Positions 1-9,369 of a stretch of 64,000 nucleotides of DNA are shown one piece after another (the stretch's first letter is position 1; the number at the start of each line of letters is the position of its first letter). Origin of the DNA: an uncultured Lachnospiraceae bacterium (lineage in GTDB: Bacteria > Bacillota > Clostridia > Lachnospirales > Lachnospiraceae); contig CANQUC010000003.1 of assembly GCA_947626945.1 (NCBI GenBank), forward strand, positions 28,846 to 92,845. Reading direction: 5' to 3'. The translations under genes were made by a program, and so were the position numbers. Below the pieces are notes generated by a model that worked only from the letters and a program-made list of their open reading frames with translations, searched no databases and was not told where the DNA came from.

Positions 1-962
1 AGAGTAAAGATTCCTACAATGATAAAAGCGGACAGGAAGAAATATTTGGATCGGTCCTTTTTGCTCCTGAACCACATGATCAAAGCCGCCGCGAAGATCA
101 GCACAATGAATATGGTTCCCCAGGCGGCGCAGGAAAGGCCCAGGACCTTTTCCGTCTGTTCATGCCAGTTCATGCCCAGCATTGCCCAGAAATTGTAGGC
201 GTTTACCGTTGCCTTTGGATAGGAGCTGACCGTATCTCCATACTGAGCGATCACTTCTTTCAGACCAAAAGGAATGGCCAGAAGGATCATGCCGCAGATA
301 GAAGCGATGCCGGAAAACAGATTGATCAGAAAATTCTTCAGACGGAACCCGTTTAAAAATACCCGGTCGATGATTCCCACCAGAAGCACCGGGAAGATAA
401 AGGCCATCTGAGGCTTCATCAAAAGGCCTATGGCAAAGCATACATAGGCCAGAGGCATTTTTTCCTTATAGATATTATAACAGACGAGAAGCATCAAAAG
501 GGCCGTGATGGAATCCACCTGTCCCCAGACAGAAGAATTGAACAGCACCGTAGGGCTGAACACATAAATTGCCGCGCAGATCAGGCCGTGTCTCTGGCTG
601 AGCCGCTCCTTTGCCAGCAGATAAACTACATAGCCGGAAGCCAGATCGCAGATCATGGCAGGCAGCTTGGTCAGCAAAATGGAGATCGGGGCGTAATTGT
701 CCAGGCCAAAACGGCTGCGCAAAGCGCCCAGCACCCAAAGCACATACATATATCCGGGCGGATAATCGCTGAATCCGTCTCCCTTGTAAAACGCGGGAAT
801 CCCCTGGGAAAACAGCCTGTCTGCCCATCCCATAAAGCAGTTCATATCAATATTGTGCCCCCGGTAGATACCGCCCAAAAAAAGACGCAGTAAAAAGCCG
901 GCGGCCAGCAGCCACAAGATCGCTCTGGAATTCTGTTTCTTGTTCCTGATCACCTGATCCAT
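1..962 (-). CDS. Gpi18-like GT-C mannosyltransferase, C-terminus outside window
   Basis: The frame is open from an ATG at 962 to the window edge, giving 320 codons with the C-terminus missing. The protein is polytopic, with a positively charged N-terminus followed by a first membrane helix. It then has NIDMNCFMGWA, whose Asp is in the place of the GT-C catalytic acid, and the YPPGYMY, WGQVDS and KPQMAF motifs seen in COG5542-type mannosyltransferases related to Gpi18. Such enzymes transfer sugars from polyprenyl-phosphate donors on the outer face of the membrane. AGGAAAGG lies about 9 bases before the ATG. The acceptor cannot be inferred. Confidence 0.7.
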   Translation of the reverse strand, partial: MDQVIRNKKQNSRAILWLLAAGFLLRLFLGGIYRGHNIDMNCFMGWADRLFSQGIPAFYKGDGFSDYPPGYMYVLWVLGALRSRFGLDNYAPISILLTKLPAMICDLASGYVVYLLAKERLSQRHGLICAAIYVFSPTVLFNSSVWGQVDSITALLMLLVCYNIYKEKMPLAYVCFAIGLLMKPQMAFIFPVLLVGIIDRVFLNGFRLKNFLINLFSGIASICGMILLAIPFGLKEVIAQYGDTVSSYPKATVNAYNFWAMLGMNWHEQTEKVLGLSCAAWGTIFIVLIFAAALIMWFRSKKDRSKYFFLSAFIIVGIFT

Positions 963-992
963 ATTCCTTAGCCCTTTCCTGAAATTTAATTT

Positions 993-1021
993 ATTCTAAC
1001 ACAACGGCGGCAGAAATACAA
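993..1021 (-). promoter_or_regulatory. Sigma-A promoter of the mannosyltransferase gene
   Basis: On the minus strand TTGTAT (1021-1016) and TAGAAT (998-993) are separated by 17 bases, about 30 bases before the ATG at 962. Confidence 0.6.
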
Positions 1022-1041
1022 GGCATATTCCCCCGCGATCC

Positions 1042-1081
1042 ATGGCTTTGCGGACAATTACTTATGGCTTTGCGGGCAATT
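1042..1081. repeat. Imperfect 18-bp direct repeat, period 22
   Basis: Two copies that differ at one base lie at 1042-1059 and 1064-1081 (core ATGGCTTTGCGG). They are in the intergenic stretch between the mannosyltransferase and surface-protein genes. No other feature was recognised at 1022-1144. Confidence 0.6.
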
Positions 1082-1144
1082 CCTTTGAAAGTCTTTTGGG
1101 ATTTGTCCGGTCAAATGAGATAAAACAGCCCCATGGAACAGGGC

Positions 1145-1195
1145 AAAAAAAGGACGTCCCTCAAGTCTTATGACTTTTGGGACGTCCCTGTTTTT
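1145..1195 (-). terminator. Terminator after the LamG surface-protein gene
   Basis: A 9-bp stem (GGACGTCCC at 1152-1160 with GGGACGTCC at 1179-1187) continues inward as AAGTC/GACTT around an ATAA loop. On the minus strand it is followed by seven T. T-rich sequence on the other side makes it potentially bidirectional. Confidence 0.8.
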
Positions 1196-1216
1196 AAGTT
1201 ACGGAACCGCCGGTGA

Positions 1217-4200
1217 TTACTGAGCAGATCTTCTTCTGCGTGTAACCACTACCGCGGCAAATGCTGCTGCAAGAAGCAGGATCGGAAGTACAACATTCAT
1301 CATGTCTCCGGTCTTTCCTGCATTGGAGCTGCCGGAATTGGATCCGCTCTTACTGTTGTTGCTGTTATTTGCGTTGCCGGAGATGCTGCCTGCGGGAGGA
1401 AGCGATGTGCCTTCCTTTACCTCTACCAGAGCAAAGACGCCAAGCTCTCTTGTCTGGAATGTCAGCCCGCCCATTACGGTCTTGCCGTTGATGGAAACAA
1501 CCGTACAGCGGCTTGCTGTGTATCCGCTTGGAGGCGTAATGGTAACCGTCACATCCGCGGTAGGCTGTATGGTCTCACCGTCTTTTTCAATATGGATGTC
1601 GTAAAGCAGCCGCTGCGCAACCTGCAGGTTGGCGATACCGGCCAGAACCGCGTCCGCGTTTGCGTATGCGCTTGCCATATCTGCTGTGCCAAGGGTGGTC
1701 ACAACCAGTTCGCAGCCATCCGGGATAGCCCCTGCGGGAACTGTCACGGTCACACCGTTGGCAGATGCCGTCAGAGATCCGTCAGCGCCTGCGGTAAACG
1801 GATTCTTTGCTACAACGCTGTTGGGATTCTGTGCCTCGGAACCGGCCTCAATATCCTCGCCGGCCACAGGACCGGACACATTGGCGGCCTCTGTCTGATA
1901 CAGCTGCTGTACCTGCTCCGCGGTCATATCGGTGTCATAGTAAGTGATGTTATCATAGTAGCCCTGGCTTGCTGTCTGATAGGTTCTGTCACTGCCGGGC
2001 ACATTGGAAACACCGATGTAGGCGGTGGTATCTGCCTGGGTCAGGAACGTCATCAGAGGCGTCGCGCCCTGATTGTCGGAAGCCAGTTTGAACTTGGCAA
2101 ATCCGTCATTAACTCTTGCGTAATATCCGTCAAAGAACCGGGGACCATAGAATGAAGGAAGTCCCTGATTATCAATCCGGTTGTTGGGCAGCTGCTTGCC
2201 GTCATAATACATGGTGATGCCCGCGTTGTTCATGACAACCGTCACAAAATGCCACTGGCTAAAGCTCTGAAGACGATCTGCGTACTCCTGCAATGCCTGA
2301 CCGGCTGCTTCTCTGTAACCGGGCTGAGACTTCTGCTCAAATACCATGTATCTTGTAGAAGTATAGAAAGAGTTCTTCAGAGAAGTATATACAGGGGTAT
2401 CATAGCCTGCTTCAAAGTTTGCCTCCATGGAGGACATTACCCACAGGCCTGTGCGGGTCTCTTTATCCTTATTTGCGTCCTGGATCTTGGAGTGCACCAG
2501 CTTCTTGGGCTCATCCCGGAAACTGATATTGATGGAATTCTGAATCTGATTTCTTCTGTCATCAGGTTTTCCTCTGTACCAGTAGGAAACCGTTGCGCCG
2601 GTCAGATCTTTTCCCGCAAAAGGATTGGCAAATTCCGTACCGGAAGTTGCTGTCGCGGTTCCTTCATAAACTTTCAACACATGACCGCGGACACCGTCAT
2701 TGACCACCTCGGGAGCCTGGGTGCTGCCATTGGTGGATGCAGGGGACATGCCTGCGGGAGCGCCGTGGTTGGCATCAGAATCAAAGCTGAATTTCTGCAG
2801 CTCTGTAGCAGCCGGTTTTGCGGTCTTGGAATCCTTTACGCTGTCATAAAGAGCGGCTGCCTGGTCTGCCGTAAGAGGCTCGCCGTAGAATGAGATATCA
2901 TCCAGCAAAGCGCCGTCTGCGGTACCGATCTTCTGGCCGTCCAGACCAAGGTTCGCGGTACCCTCGCCGCCGATCATCAGCTTGGTGTTCTCGTTGGAAA
3001 TCCAGTTCAGCATAGGCTGATCCATCTTGTTTGCAGGAGAAGGATTAGCCGTACCGTTTTTATTCCAGTCGTCAGCGCCTTTCAGACCCCAGGTGGCTCC
3101 TCTCAGGCCGTACCCGTAGTTGAAACGCTTGCCTGCGATCCGGGAGTCAAATCCAATACCGGCCGTAGGAGAATACTTCCACTCTCTTTCGCCGTCGATC
3201 TTCTCGCCGTCCACATAGAAGTCTACCCAGTCGTTCATGATGACGCAGGTCACATAATGCCACTCGGTATCAGGCACTTCCTGCCCGTTCTCATCGGTCT
3301 TTGTGCCGGTCTCGTCCAGCACATATCCGTCGCCCTGGAACGCCAGCATATTGTAATGCTTGCCTTCCTGGTATTCGCCGTTCTTATATTCGGCGGTGTT
3401 GGGGTTTTCCTCCTTGGAGCCCTGAATTACCACGTTCTTCGGCTTGCCGGTTGCCTCGTCCGCAACCTGCTTCATTGCGTAGTGATCTTCCTTAAACGCG
3501 AAAGAGTTGGAAGCGGCAATGGTCAGGGAGCCGTGCACATGGCTTCTCTTAACCATACTGCCCTTATCCACATCCAGCGTATTGTAGGCGGTGGTATTCA
3601 GATTCTGACCGATCTCGGTAACGCCGGTCATCTTGCCGTCGGGGCCTCTGAATTTGGTGCTGCTGTCCGGATCCTCAAAGTAATACTTCTCTGAAGGAGT
3701 GGCAGGATAGTCCGGATTGAAGCGGATCAGCTTGCCATAATCCTTGAAGCAGTGGTAAACCTGATCGTTGGAAGGATCCCTGTCGTTTTTCTGATCCGTC
3801 AGGTCGTATGCGGTACCCAGTGAAAAATCGGCTGCCGTATAGGTGTCGCCGCTGTACTCGCCTACATAGCTTTCCTTTCCGTCTTTCAAAATGGCGTTGG
3901 CCGCTTCGCAGGCCTCGTATTTGATCAGGTCGTCGTCCTGATACTGGAGAGTTCCGTTGCCGTCGGGGCCGTCATTCTGGAAAGTGAGCAGGATGGAGTC
4001 GTTCTTTAACACGCCGTTGTCCTGCTGCTCCTGGGAAAGATCGTATACGGGAGCCTTTACCCAGTAGCTGATGGAAACGCCCTTTGTCCATACGGGACGT
4101 CCGTCGGAATCCTTTGCAGGCGTCTCAGAAAGATCCATGCCGGCAAAGGGATTCTTGATGTACATGGCGCTGTGGGTCTTCATCTCTTCCTGCAGAACAG

Positions 4201-4774
4201 ACTTGGGATCTACCGGATCCAGAGGATTGCCCTCGTCGTCAAATCTGCCTGTGTAAGTGGGACGCACATCGTCCATTGTGGTAGTATCCGTTGCTTTTCT
4301 CGTATCGCTGAAAGTCTTGATGTATCTCTTGTAGACTTTTGTGCTGTCAAGCATCAGCACGGATCCGTAAGCTTCGTCCCAGTAAGTGGTGGGCTGGTTG
4401 CCGTCCACGCCGTACTGGTAGTCGCCGGCTAAAATGGCAGGTTCATCCGTTTTCAGCTCATATATGTAATTGCCATTCTGATCCAGCATGTAATTGCCGT
4501 CTTCATCTTTTACTTCTTCAAACAGAAGAATGTTGTCGTACTGACGAACATCTGCTTCATGCTCTTCTGCTTCGCCCATGATTCCCTTGTCGAAATCAAC
4601 GGTAGTAATGGGATCGGGCAGCTGTACATCTGCCGCCTTTACTACTGTCTCCTCCGGAGCAACAGCGGGAATCCCTGACAGGCTTGCGGGTACTACCATC
4701 GCCAGCGCCAGCGCCGTGCAAAGCACTGTTTTGGCCGCCTTACGGATGACAGAACCCTGATTGGATTTTCTCAT
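1217..4774 (-). CDS. Large cell-surface protein with two LamG-like domains
   Basis: This 1185-residue secreted protein begins with a signal peptide (charged MRKSNQ start, hydrophobic core, cleavage probably after IPAVA). Two similar regions at roughly residues 180-650 and 670-990 alternate short beta-strand motifs such as EWHYVTCVIMNDWVDFYVDG and QWHFVTVVMNNAGITMYYDG, typical of LamG/concanavalin-like jelly rolls that bind glycans. A ZU5-like segment (SANGVTVTVPAGAIPDG) follows. The C-terminus is a Ser/Asn-rich linker, KTGD, a hydrophobic helix and RRRR, which is sortase-anchor architecture without a clear LPXTG. The ATG at 4774 has AAGGAAGGG upstream. The ligand is unknown. Confidence 0.75.
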   Translation of the reverse strand: MRKSNQGSVIRKAAKTVLCTALALAMVVPASLSGIPAVAPEETVVKAADVQLPDPITTVDFDKGIMGEAEEHEADVRQYDNILLFEEVKDEDGNYMLDQNGNYIYELKTDEPAILAGDYQYGVDGNQPTTYWDEAYGSVLMLDSTKVYKRYIKTFSDTRKATDTTTMDDVRPTYTGRFDDEGNPLDPVDPKSVLQEEMKTHSAMYIKNPFAGMDLSETPAKDSDGRPVWTKGVSISYWVKAPVYDLSQEQQDNGVLKNDSILLTFQNDGPDGNGTLQYQDDDLIKYEACEAANAILKDGKESYVGEYSGDTYTAADFSLGTAYDLTDQKNDRDPSNDQVYHCFKDYGKLIRFNPDYPATPSEKYYFEDPDSSTKFRGPDGKMTGVTEIGQNLNTTAYNTLDVDKGSMVKRSHVHGSLTIAASNSFAFKEDHYAMKQVADEATGKPKNVVIQGSKEENPNTAEYKNGEYQEGKHYNMLAFQGDGYVLDETGTKTDENGQEVPDTEWHYVTCVIMNDWVDFYVDGEKIDGEREWKYSPTAGIGFDSRIAGKRFNYGYGLRGATWGLKGADDWNKNGTANPSPANKMDQPMLNWISNENTKLMIGGEGTANLGLDGQKIGTADGALLDDISFYGEPLTADQAAALYDSVKDSKTAKPAATELQKFSFDSDANHGAPAGMSPASTNGSTQAPEVVNDGVRGHVLKVYEGTATATSGTEFANPFAGKDLTGATVSYWYRGKPDDRRNQIQNSINISFRDEPKKLVHSKIQDANKDKETRTGLWVMSSMEANFEAGYDTPVYTSLKNSFYTSTRYMVFEQKSQPGYREAAGQALQEYADRLQSFSQWHFVTVVMNNAGITMYYDGKQLPNNRIDNQGLPSFYGPRFFDGYYARVNDGFAKFKLASDNQGATPLMTFLTQADTTAYIGVSNVPGSDRTYQTASQGYYDNITYYDTDMTAEQVQQLYQTEAANVSGPVAGEDIEAGSEAQNPNSVVAKNPFTAGADGSLTASANGVTVTVPAGAIPDGCELVVTTLGTADMASAYANADAVLAGIANLQVAQRLLYDIHIEKDGETIQPTADVTVTITPPSGYTASRCTVVSINGKTVMGGLTFQTRELGVFALVEVKEGTSLPPAGSISGNANNSNNSKSGSNSGSSNAGKTGDMMNVVLPILLLAAAFAAVVVTRRRRSAQ

Positions 4775-4825
4775 ATCAGTTCCCTTCCTTTCTAGTGTTG
4801 CAGATAAAGATACTACATCAATAGT

Positions 4826-4854
4826 AGTTTACTAAATTTATCAACAAAAAGCAA
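4826..4854 (-). promoter_or_regulatory. Promoter of the LamG surface-protein gene
   Basis: TTGCTT (4854-4849) and TAAACT (4831-4826) have a 17-base spacer on the minus strand. TTTACTA and TAGTAAA form an inverted repeat spanning the promoter and could be an operator. Confidence 0.55.
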
Positions 4855-4893
4855 GTAGTAAATCTTTTTTTGTGCATCTTGCCAAAAAATCCG

Positions 4894-7800
4894 CTATTTC
4901 AGGTCAAACAGGGACAACTGGTCGCTCTGGGGAAGACCGGAAAGAATTCCCAGATCGCTCATCAGTTCCACCGCCGTCTGACTGATCTTGCACCGGTTGC
5001 GGAAATCGTCCTTTGACAGAAAAGGACCTTTTTTCCGTTCTTCCACAATGGCGGCGGCGGCTTTCTCTCCCAGCCCGTCAATGGCGTTGAAGGAGGGCAT
5101 CAGCCTGCCGTCGATGATCTGAAAGGCGGTGTCGCTTGCCTGATACAGGTCGATGGGCAGAAATGAAAAGCCTCTGGCATACATTTCCCGGACGATCTTC
5201 ATATCCCGCAGAGTGTCTTCTTCTTTCTGGGTGAGTTTTTCTGTTTTGCTCTGGTACAGGCTGATATAATGCTCCAGCCGGTCCCGTCCCATGCACATCA
5301 GCTCATAGTTGAAAGCCGTTGCCCGGATGCTGAAAAAGGCCGCGTAGTAGGCAAGGGGATAATATACCTTATAATAGGCCACCCGGATGGCCATCATCAC
5401 ATAGGCCGCCGCGTGGGCTTTGGGAAACATGTACTGGATCCGTTTGCAGGACCAGATATACCAGTCCGGCACCTGGTGGGCCAGCATCTCTTTTTCCCAC
5501 TCTTCCGTAAGGCCCTTTCCTTTCCGGACAGATTCCATGATCTTAAAAGCCAGGCCCGGTTCCAGTCCCATCCGGATCAGGTACAGCATGATATCGTCCC
5601 GGGTGCAGATGGCTGTGGAAATGGTGGCCTTTCCTTCCCGGATCAGCGTCTGGGCATTGTTCAGCCATACGTCGGTGCCGTGGGAAAGTCCGGAGATCCG
5701 CACCAGATCGGAAAAGCTTTTGGGCTTTGTATCCAGCAGCATCTTAATGACAAATTCCGTGCCAAATTCCGGGATCCCCAAAGATCCGGTCTCACAGCCG
5801 CCGATATCCTCCGGCTTCACGCCCAGAGCCTCTGTTCCGTTAAACAGGCTCATGACTTTTGGATCGTCCAGAGGGATGGTGGTGGGATCCAGCCCCGTCA
5901 GATCCTGCAGCCGGCGAACCATGGTAGGATCATCGTGTCCCAGAATGTCCAGCTTCAACAGATTGTGGTCGATGGAGTGATAGTCAAAATGGGTGGTGAT
6001 GATGGGAGAATTCACATCGTTGGCCGGATGCTGCACCGGCGTAAAGGAATGGATCTCCTCCCCCTTTGGCAGCACAATGATGCCACCGGGATGTTGCCCC
6101 GTTGTACGGCGGATGCCTTCCAGTCCTGACGCCAGCCGTTCCACCTCGCACCTTCGCTTGTGAACGCCCCGCTCCTCATAATATTTCATCACATACCCAA
6201 ATGCGGTCTTTGCCGCCAGGGTGCCGATGGTGCCCGCCCGGAAAGTCTGTCCCTTTCCAAAGATCACCTCTGTATAGTCGTGGGCGCTGCTCTGGTATTC
6301 TCCTGAAAAATTCAGGTCGATATCGGGCTCCTTGTCTCCGTAAAAGCCCAGGAACGTCTCAAAGGGAATGTCAAATCCGTCCTTTGCCAGCGGCTTGCCG
6401 CAGACCGGACAGTTCCGGTCAGGCATATCGCAGCCCGCGCCTCCGGCGTACTTCTTTACCTCCGGAGAGTCAAAGTCACTGTAATGACAGTGTTTGCAGT
6501 AATAATGGGGCGGCAGGGGATTGACCTCGGTAATCCCCGCCATGGTGGCGGCAAAGGAAGATCCCACGGATCCTCTGGATCCTACCAGATAGCCGTCCCG
6601 GTTGGATTTTTCCACCAGGCGCTGGGCTATGATGTACATCACCGCGTACCCGTTTCCGATAATGGAGGACAGTTCCTTTTCCAGCCGGTCCTCCACAATA
6701 GGAGGCAGTGTTTCTCCATACATGGAGCGGGCTTTTTTGTAGCACATTTCCCGCAGCTGAGTTTCCGAGCCCTCAATGACCGGAGGGCACTTGTCCGGCC
6801 GCACCGGTTCGATCTGGTCAATGCTTTCGGCAATCTTTACCGGGTTTTCCACCACCACTTCTCTTGCCTTGGCGTTGCCAAGATAGGCAAACTCCTCCAG
6901 CATCTCCTCCGTGGTGTGGAAGTACAGGGGCGCCTGCCGGTCCGCATCCTCAAAGCCCTTGCCTGCCATAATGATCTTCCGGTAGATCTCGTCCTCCGGA
7001 TCCATAAAATGCACGTCTCCGGTGGCCACCACCGGCTTGCCGTACTGCTCGCCCAGACGGACGATGGCCCGGTTCAGGTCTTTCAGATCCTCTTCCGAGT
7101 GAAATCCGTACTTTTCATCCCGAAGCATAAAGGCGTTATTGCCCAAAGGCTGGATTTCCAGATAATCGTAAAATTTCACCAGCCTTGCGATCTCTCTTGA
7201 ATTCCGGTTGTTGAGCACTGCCTGAAACAGTTCTCCCGCCTCACAGGCGGAGCCCACGATCAGCCCCTCCCGCCGCTCTGCCAGAAGGCTTTTTGGGATC
7301 CGGGGCCTCCGGTTATAATAATCCAGATGGGAAGCGGAGATCAGCCGGTACAGATTGACCCTGCCGGTCTCGTTCTTTGCCAGAATGATCACATGGTAAG
7401 TGGGCAGTTTTTTGGCGGCGGAAGCGCTGCGCCTGCTCATGGCGTTGATCTGAGCCAGCGTTTCCTTTCCCTGCTCCTTGAGCATTTCCAGAAACCGGGA
7501 AAAGATCAGCGCCAGATTTTGCGCGTACTCCACTGCCCGGTGATGACTTTTCAGGGAAACGGAAAGGGCTTTTGCCATCTGCTCCGGCCTGTACCCCCTC
7601 AGCTCCGGCAGGAGCACTCTTCCCAGGGCCTCTGTGTCCATGCTGGTAAAATCTGCCGAAAGCCCAAGCTTTTCTGCCTTTTCATATAAAAATCCCATTT
7701 GGGATTCCGCCTTGTGGGCCACCAGCACGCAGTCCCCGCAAAATTCCAGAAACTTTGGAATCACCTGCTCCTGCAAGGGCGCTTCTTTCAGCATGTCATC

Positions 7801-9351
7801 GCTGATGCCGGTCTGCTCCGCGATCTGAAAGGGAAGCGCTCTGCCGGGATTCACAAAACTGCTGAACCGGTCCGTGATCCTGCCCTCCTGTATTTTTACG
7901 GCGCCGATCTCGATAATCTCATCCCGGTTGGAATGAAATCCGGTAGTTTCCAGACGGAACACCACATAATCCGTATCCAGAGACTGGCCCCGGTCGTCCT
8001 GGGCCACCGGCTTCAGGTCATCCACCAGATATCCTTCCACCCCATAGATCATCTTAAAGTTGTCCGGCTGCAGCTTCTGCAGGGTATGAAAAGCCTCTGT
8101 AAATCCCTGCACCACGCCGTGATCCGTCAGGGCAAGCGCGGGATGTCCCCACTTTACCGCCCGGCTGATCAGGTCGGAAACAGATGTCACGCCGTCCATG
8201 TCGCTCATTTTGGAGTGGCAATGAAGCTCCACCCGTTTTTCCTTTGCGTTGTCCATGCGGCAGGCGGTAAAATCCTTTGCTTTTTTGATGCTCACACTCT
8301 GGGAAATGGCCAGTTCGTGATCAAACCGGTCTGTGGCGGTCATTCCGCTGACTTTCAGGAAAGCGCCTTTCGTCACATAAGGCTCCAGCTCTTCCCACTG
8401 CTCCTGACCGGGGAAGATTTTTACCGCAATGGTATCTGTGTAATCTGTCAGGTGAAAGATCAGGATCTGCCTTTCTCCGTTTTGGATGGGCCTTCTGTCC
8501 AAAAAGATCACCTTGCCCTGCACAACCACATTTCCCATTTCCTCGGTGATCTTCTCTATGGCTATGGGCTCGCCGTCAAACTCTTTTCCGTAGATCAGAT
8601 CCGGCGAGCGTTCTTTCTTTGTCCGGAAGCCCTTTGCAAAACTCCTCGTTCCGCCTGTTCCTTTTGTTTTTTTCTGAGGCGGTTCTTCTTTCCTCACAGT
8701 TTTTCCGCTTTTTGGCTCTGCTTTTGCCAAAGGTTCTTCCAAATCCGCGGCGTCGGCCTGCCAAAACCGTTCCAGCTGATGAGCCGCCTCGGCGGCATAA
8801 TCCTCCTGACCTCCCCGGCGGTTTTCTTTTCCGCCCTCCTGCTCTTTTTTACAGTATACGATTTTTATCCGGACTTCCATGGCGCACCGCTGGGAAAAAA
8901 TATCCGTCAGACGCTCCCGCAGGGATTTTTCCGCCAGCCGGAACAGCCTGCTTTCCTCTACCGTTACCGTAAAAAGATTGTCCTCCGTGACCAGTACGCT
9001 GCTGTCTTCCAGGATCTGGGCCTCCAGGGGGGCTTCCTGCTGCAGTTCGTAGAGAATGCTTCCCCGGTATTCTTTCCACAGTCTGTCCAGGCTGTATGGC
9101 GTCTGCAGCCGAAACCGCTCTATCACCTGTACCTTTATGGGGCTTTTGGCAAACAGCTGCTCTCCAATGGCCCGTTCCAGGGAAAGAACATCCTGTTTTT
9201 CCAGGATTCTGGGGCTTTCTATGTATATACGAAGAGAACTCCTGGACCGGCTGGCGGCCACGCGGGTCACCACCACCTCTTCCAAGAGTTTTCTTAAGAT
9301 CTCATTTAACCGTAAGGTGGGAAACGCTTCAAACAATCCTTTTGGTTCCAC
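4894..9351 (-). CDS. polC: DNA polymerase III alpha subunit, Gram-positive PolC type
   Basis: This replicative polymerase is 1485 residues long, the usual PolC size. Domains in order are: N-terminal region; OB fold (about 270-360); PHP domain beginning ELHCHSKMSDMDG; exonuclease-like insert (about 460-630) interrupting PHP; PHP remainder; the zinc-binding Cys cluster CKHC...CPVCG; polymerase core with PDIDLNFSGEYQ; and C-terminal HhH/duplex-binding region. The exonuclease insert is degenerate: FDxETTG reads FRLETTG (R466), the HNAxFD motif reads HKAESQ (Q551), and the HHRA..D motif reads HHRAVEY (Y609). Proofreading by this domain is therefore unlikely. The start is GTG behind AGGTGGAG, 18 bases after ispG in the order seen in many Clostridia. 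Confidence 0.97.
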   Translation of the reverse strand: MEPKGLFEAFPTLRLNEILRKLLEEVVVTRVAASRSRSSLRIYIESPRILEKQDVLSLERAIGEQLFAKSPIKVQVIERFRLQTPYSLDRLWKEYRGSILYELQQEAPLEAQILEDSSVLVTEDNLFTVTVEESRLFRLAEKSLRERLTDIFSQRCAMEVRIKIVYCKKEQEGGKENRRGGQEDYAAEAAHQLERFWQADAADLEEPLAKAEPKSGKTVRKEEPPQKKTKGTGGTRSFAKGFRTKKERSPDLIYGKEFDGEPIAIEKITEEMGNVVVQGKVIFLDRRPIQNGERQILIFHLTDYTDTIAVKIFPGQEQWEELEPYVTKGAFLKVSGMTATDRFDHELAISQSVSIKKAKDFTACRMDNAKEKRVELHCHSKMSDMDGVTSVSDLISRAVKWGHPALALTDHGVVQGFTEAFHTLQKLQPDNFKMIYGVEGYLVDDLKPVAQDDRGQSLDTDYVVFRLETTGFHSNRDEIIEIGAVKIQEGRITDRFSSFVNPGRALPFQIAEQTGISDDMLKEAPLQEQVIPKFLEFCGDCVLVAHKAESQMGFLYEKAEKLGLSADFTSMDTEALGRVLLPELRGYRPEQMAKALSVSLKSHHRAVEYAQNLALIFSRFLEMLKEQGKETLAQINAMSRRSASAAKKLPTYHVIILAKNETGRVNLYRLISASHLDYYNRRPRIPKSLLAERREGLIVGSACEAGELFQAVLNNRNSREIARLVKFYDYLEIQPLGNNAFMLRDEKYGFHSEEDLKDLNRAIVRLGEQYGKPVVATGDVHFMDPEDEIYRKIIMAGKGFEDADRQAPLYFHTTEEMLEEFAYLGNAKAREVVVENPVKIAESIDQIEPVRPDKCPPVIEGSETQLREMCYKKARSMYGETLPPIVEDRLEKELSSIIGNGYAVMYIIAQRLVEKSNRDGYLVGSRGSVGSSFAATMAGITEVNPLPPHYYCKHCHYSDFDSPEVKKYAGGAGCDMPDRNCPVCGKPLAKDGFDIPFETFLGFYGDKEPDIDLNFSGEYQSSAHDYTEVIFGKGQTFRAGTIGTLAAKTAFGYVMKYYEERGVHKRRCEVERLASGLEGIRRTTGQHPGGIIVLPKGEEIHSFTPVQHPANDVNSPIITTHFDYHSIDHNLLKLDILGHDDPTMVRRLQDLTGLDPTTIPLDDPKVMSLFNGTEALGVKPEDIGGCETGSLGIPEFGTEFVIKMLLDTKPKSFSDLVRISGLSHGTDVWLNNAQTLIREGKATISTAICTRDDIMLYLIRMGLEPGLAFKIMESVRKGKGLTEEWEKEMLAHQVPDWYIWSCKRIQYMFPKAHAAAYVMMAIRVAYYKVYYPLAYYAAFFSIRATAFNYELMCMGRDRLEHYISLYQSKTEKLTQKEEDTLRDMKIVREMYARGFSFLPIDLYQASDTAFQIIDGRLMPSFNAIDGLGEKAAAAIVEERKKGPFLSKDDFRNRCKISQTAVELMSDLGILSGLPQSDQLSLFDLK

Positions 9352-9369
9352 CCTGACTCCACCTTTCTG

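Noticed and set aside
160..828. Two minus-strand frames (160-441 and 475-828) at the left end
   Set aside because: They are out of frame with the continuous Gpi18-like mannosyltransferase frame that runs from 962 off the window edge.
7699..9297. Plus-strand open frame of 532 codons opposite polC
   Set aside because: It is antisense to the clearly homologous PolC frame, shows no family motif, and has no ribosome-binding site.
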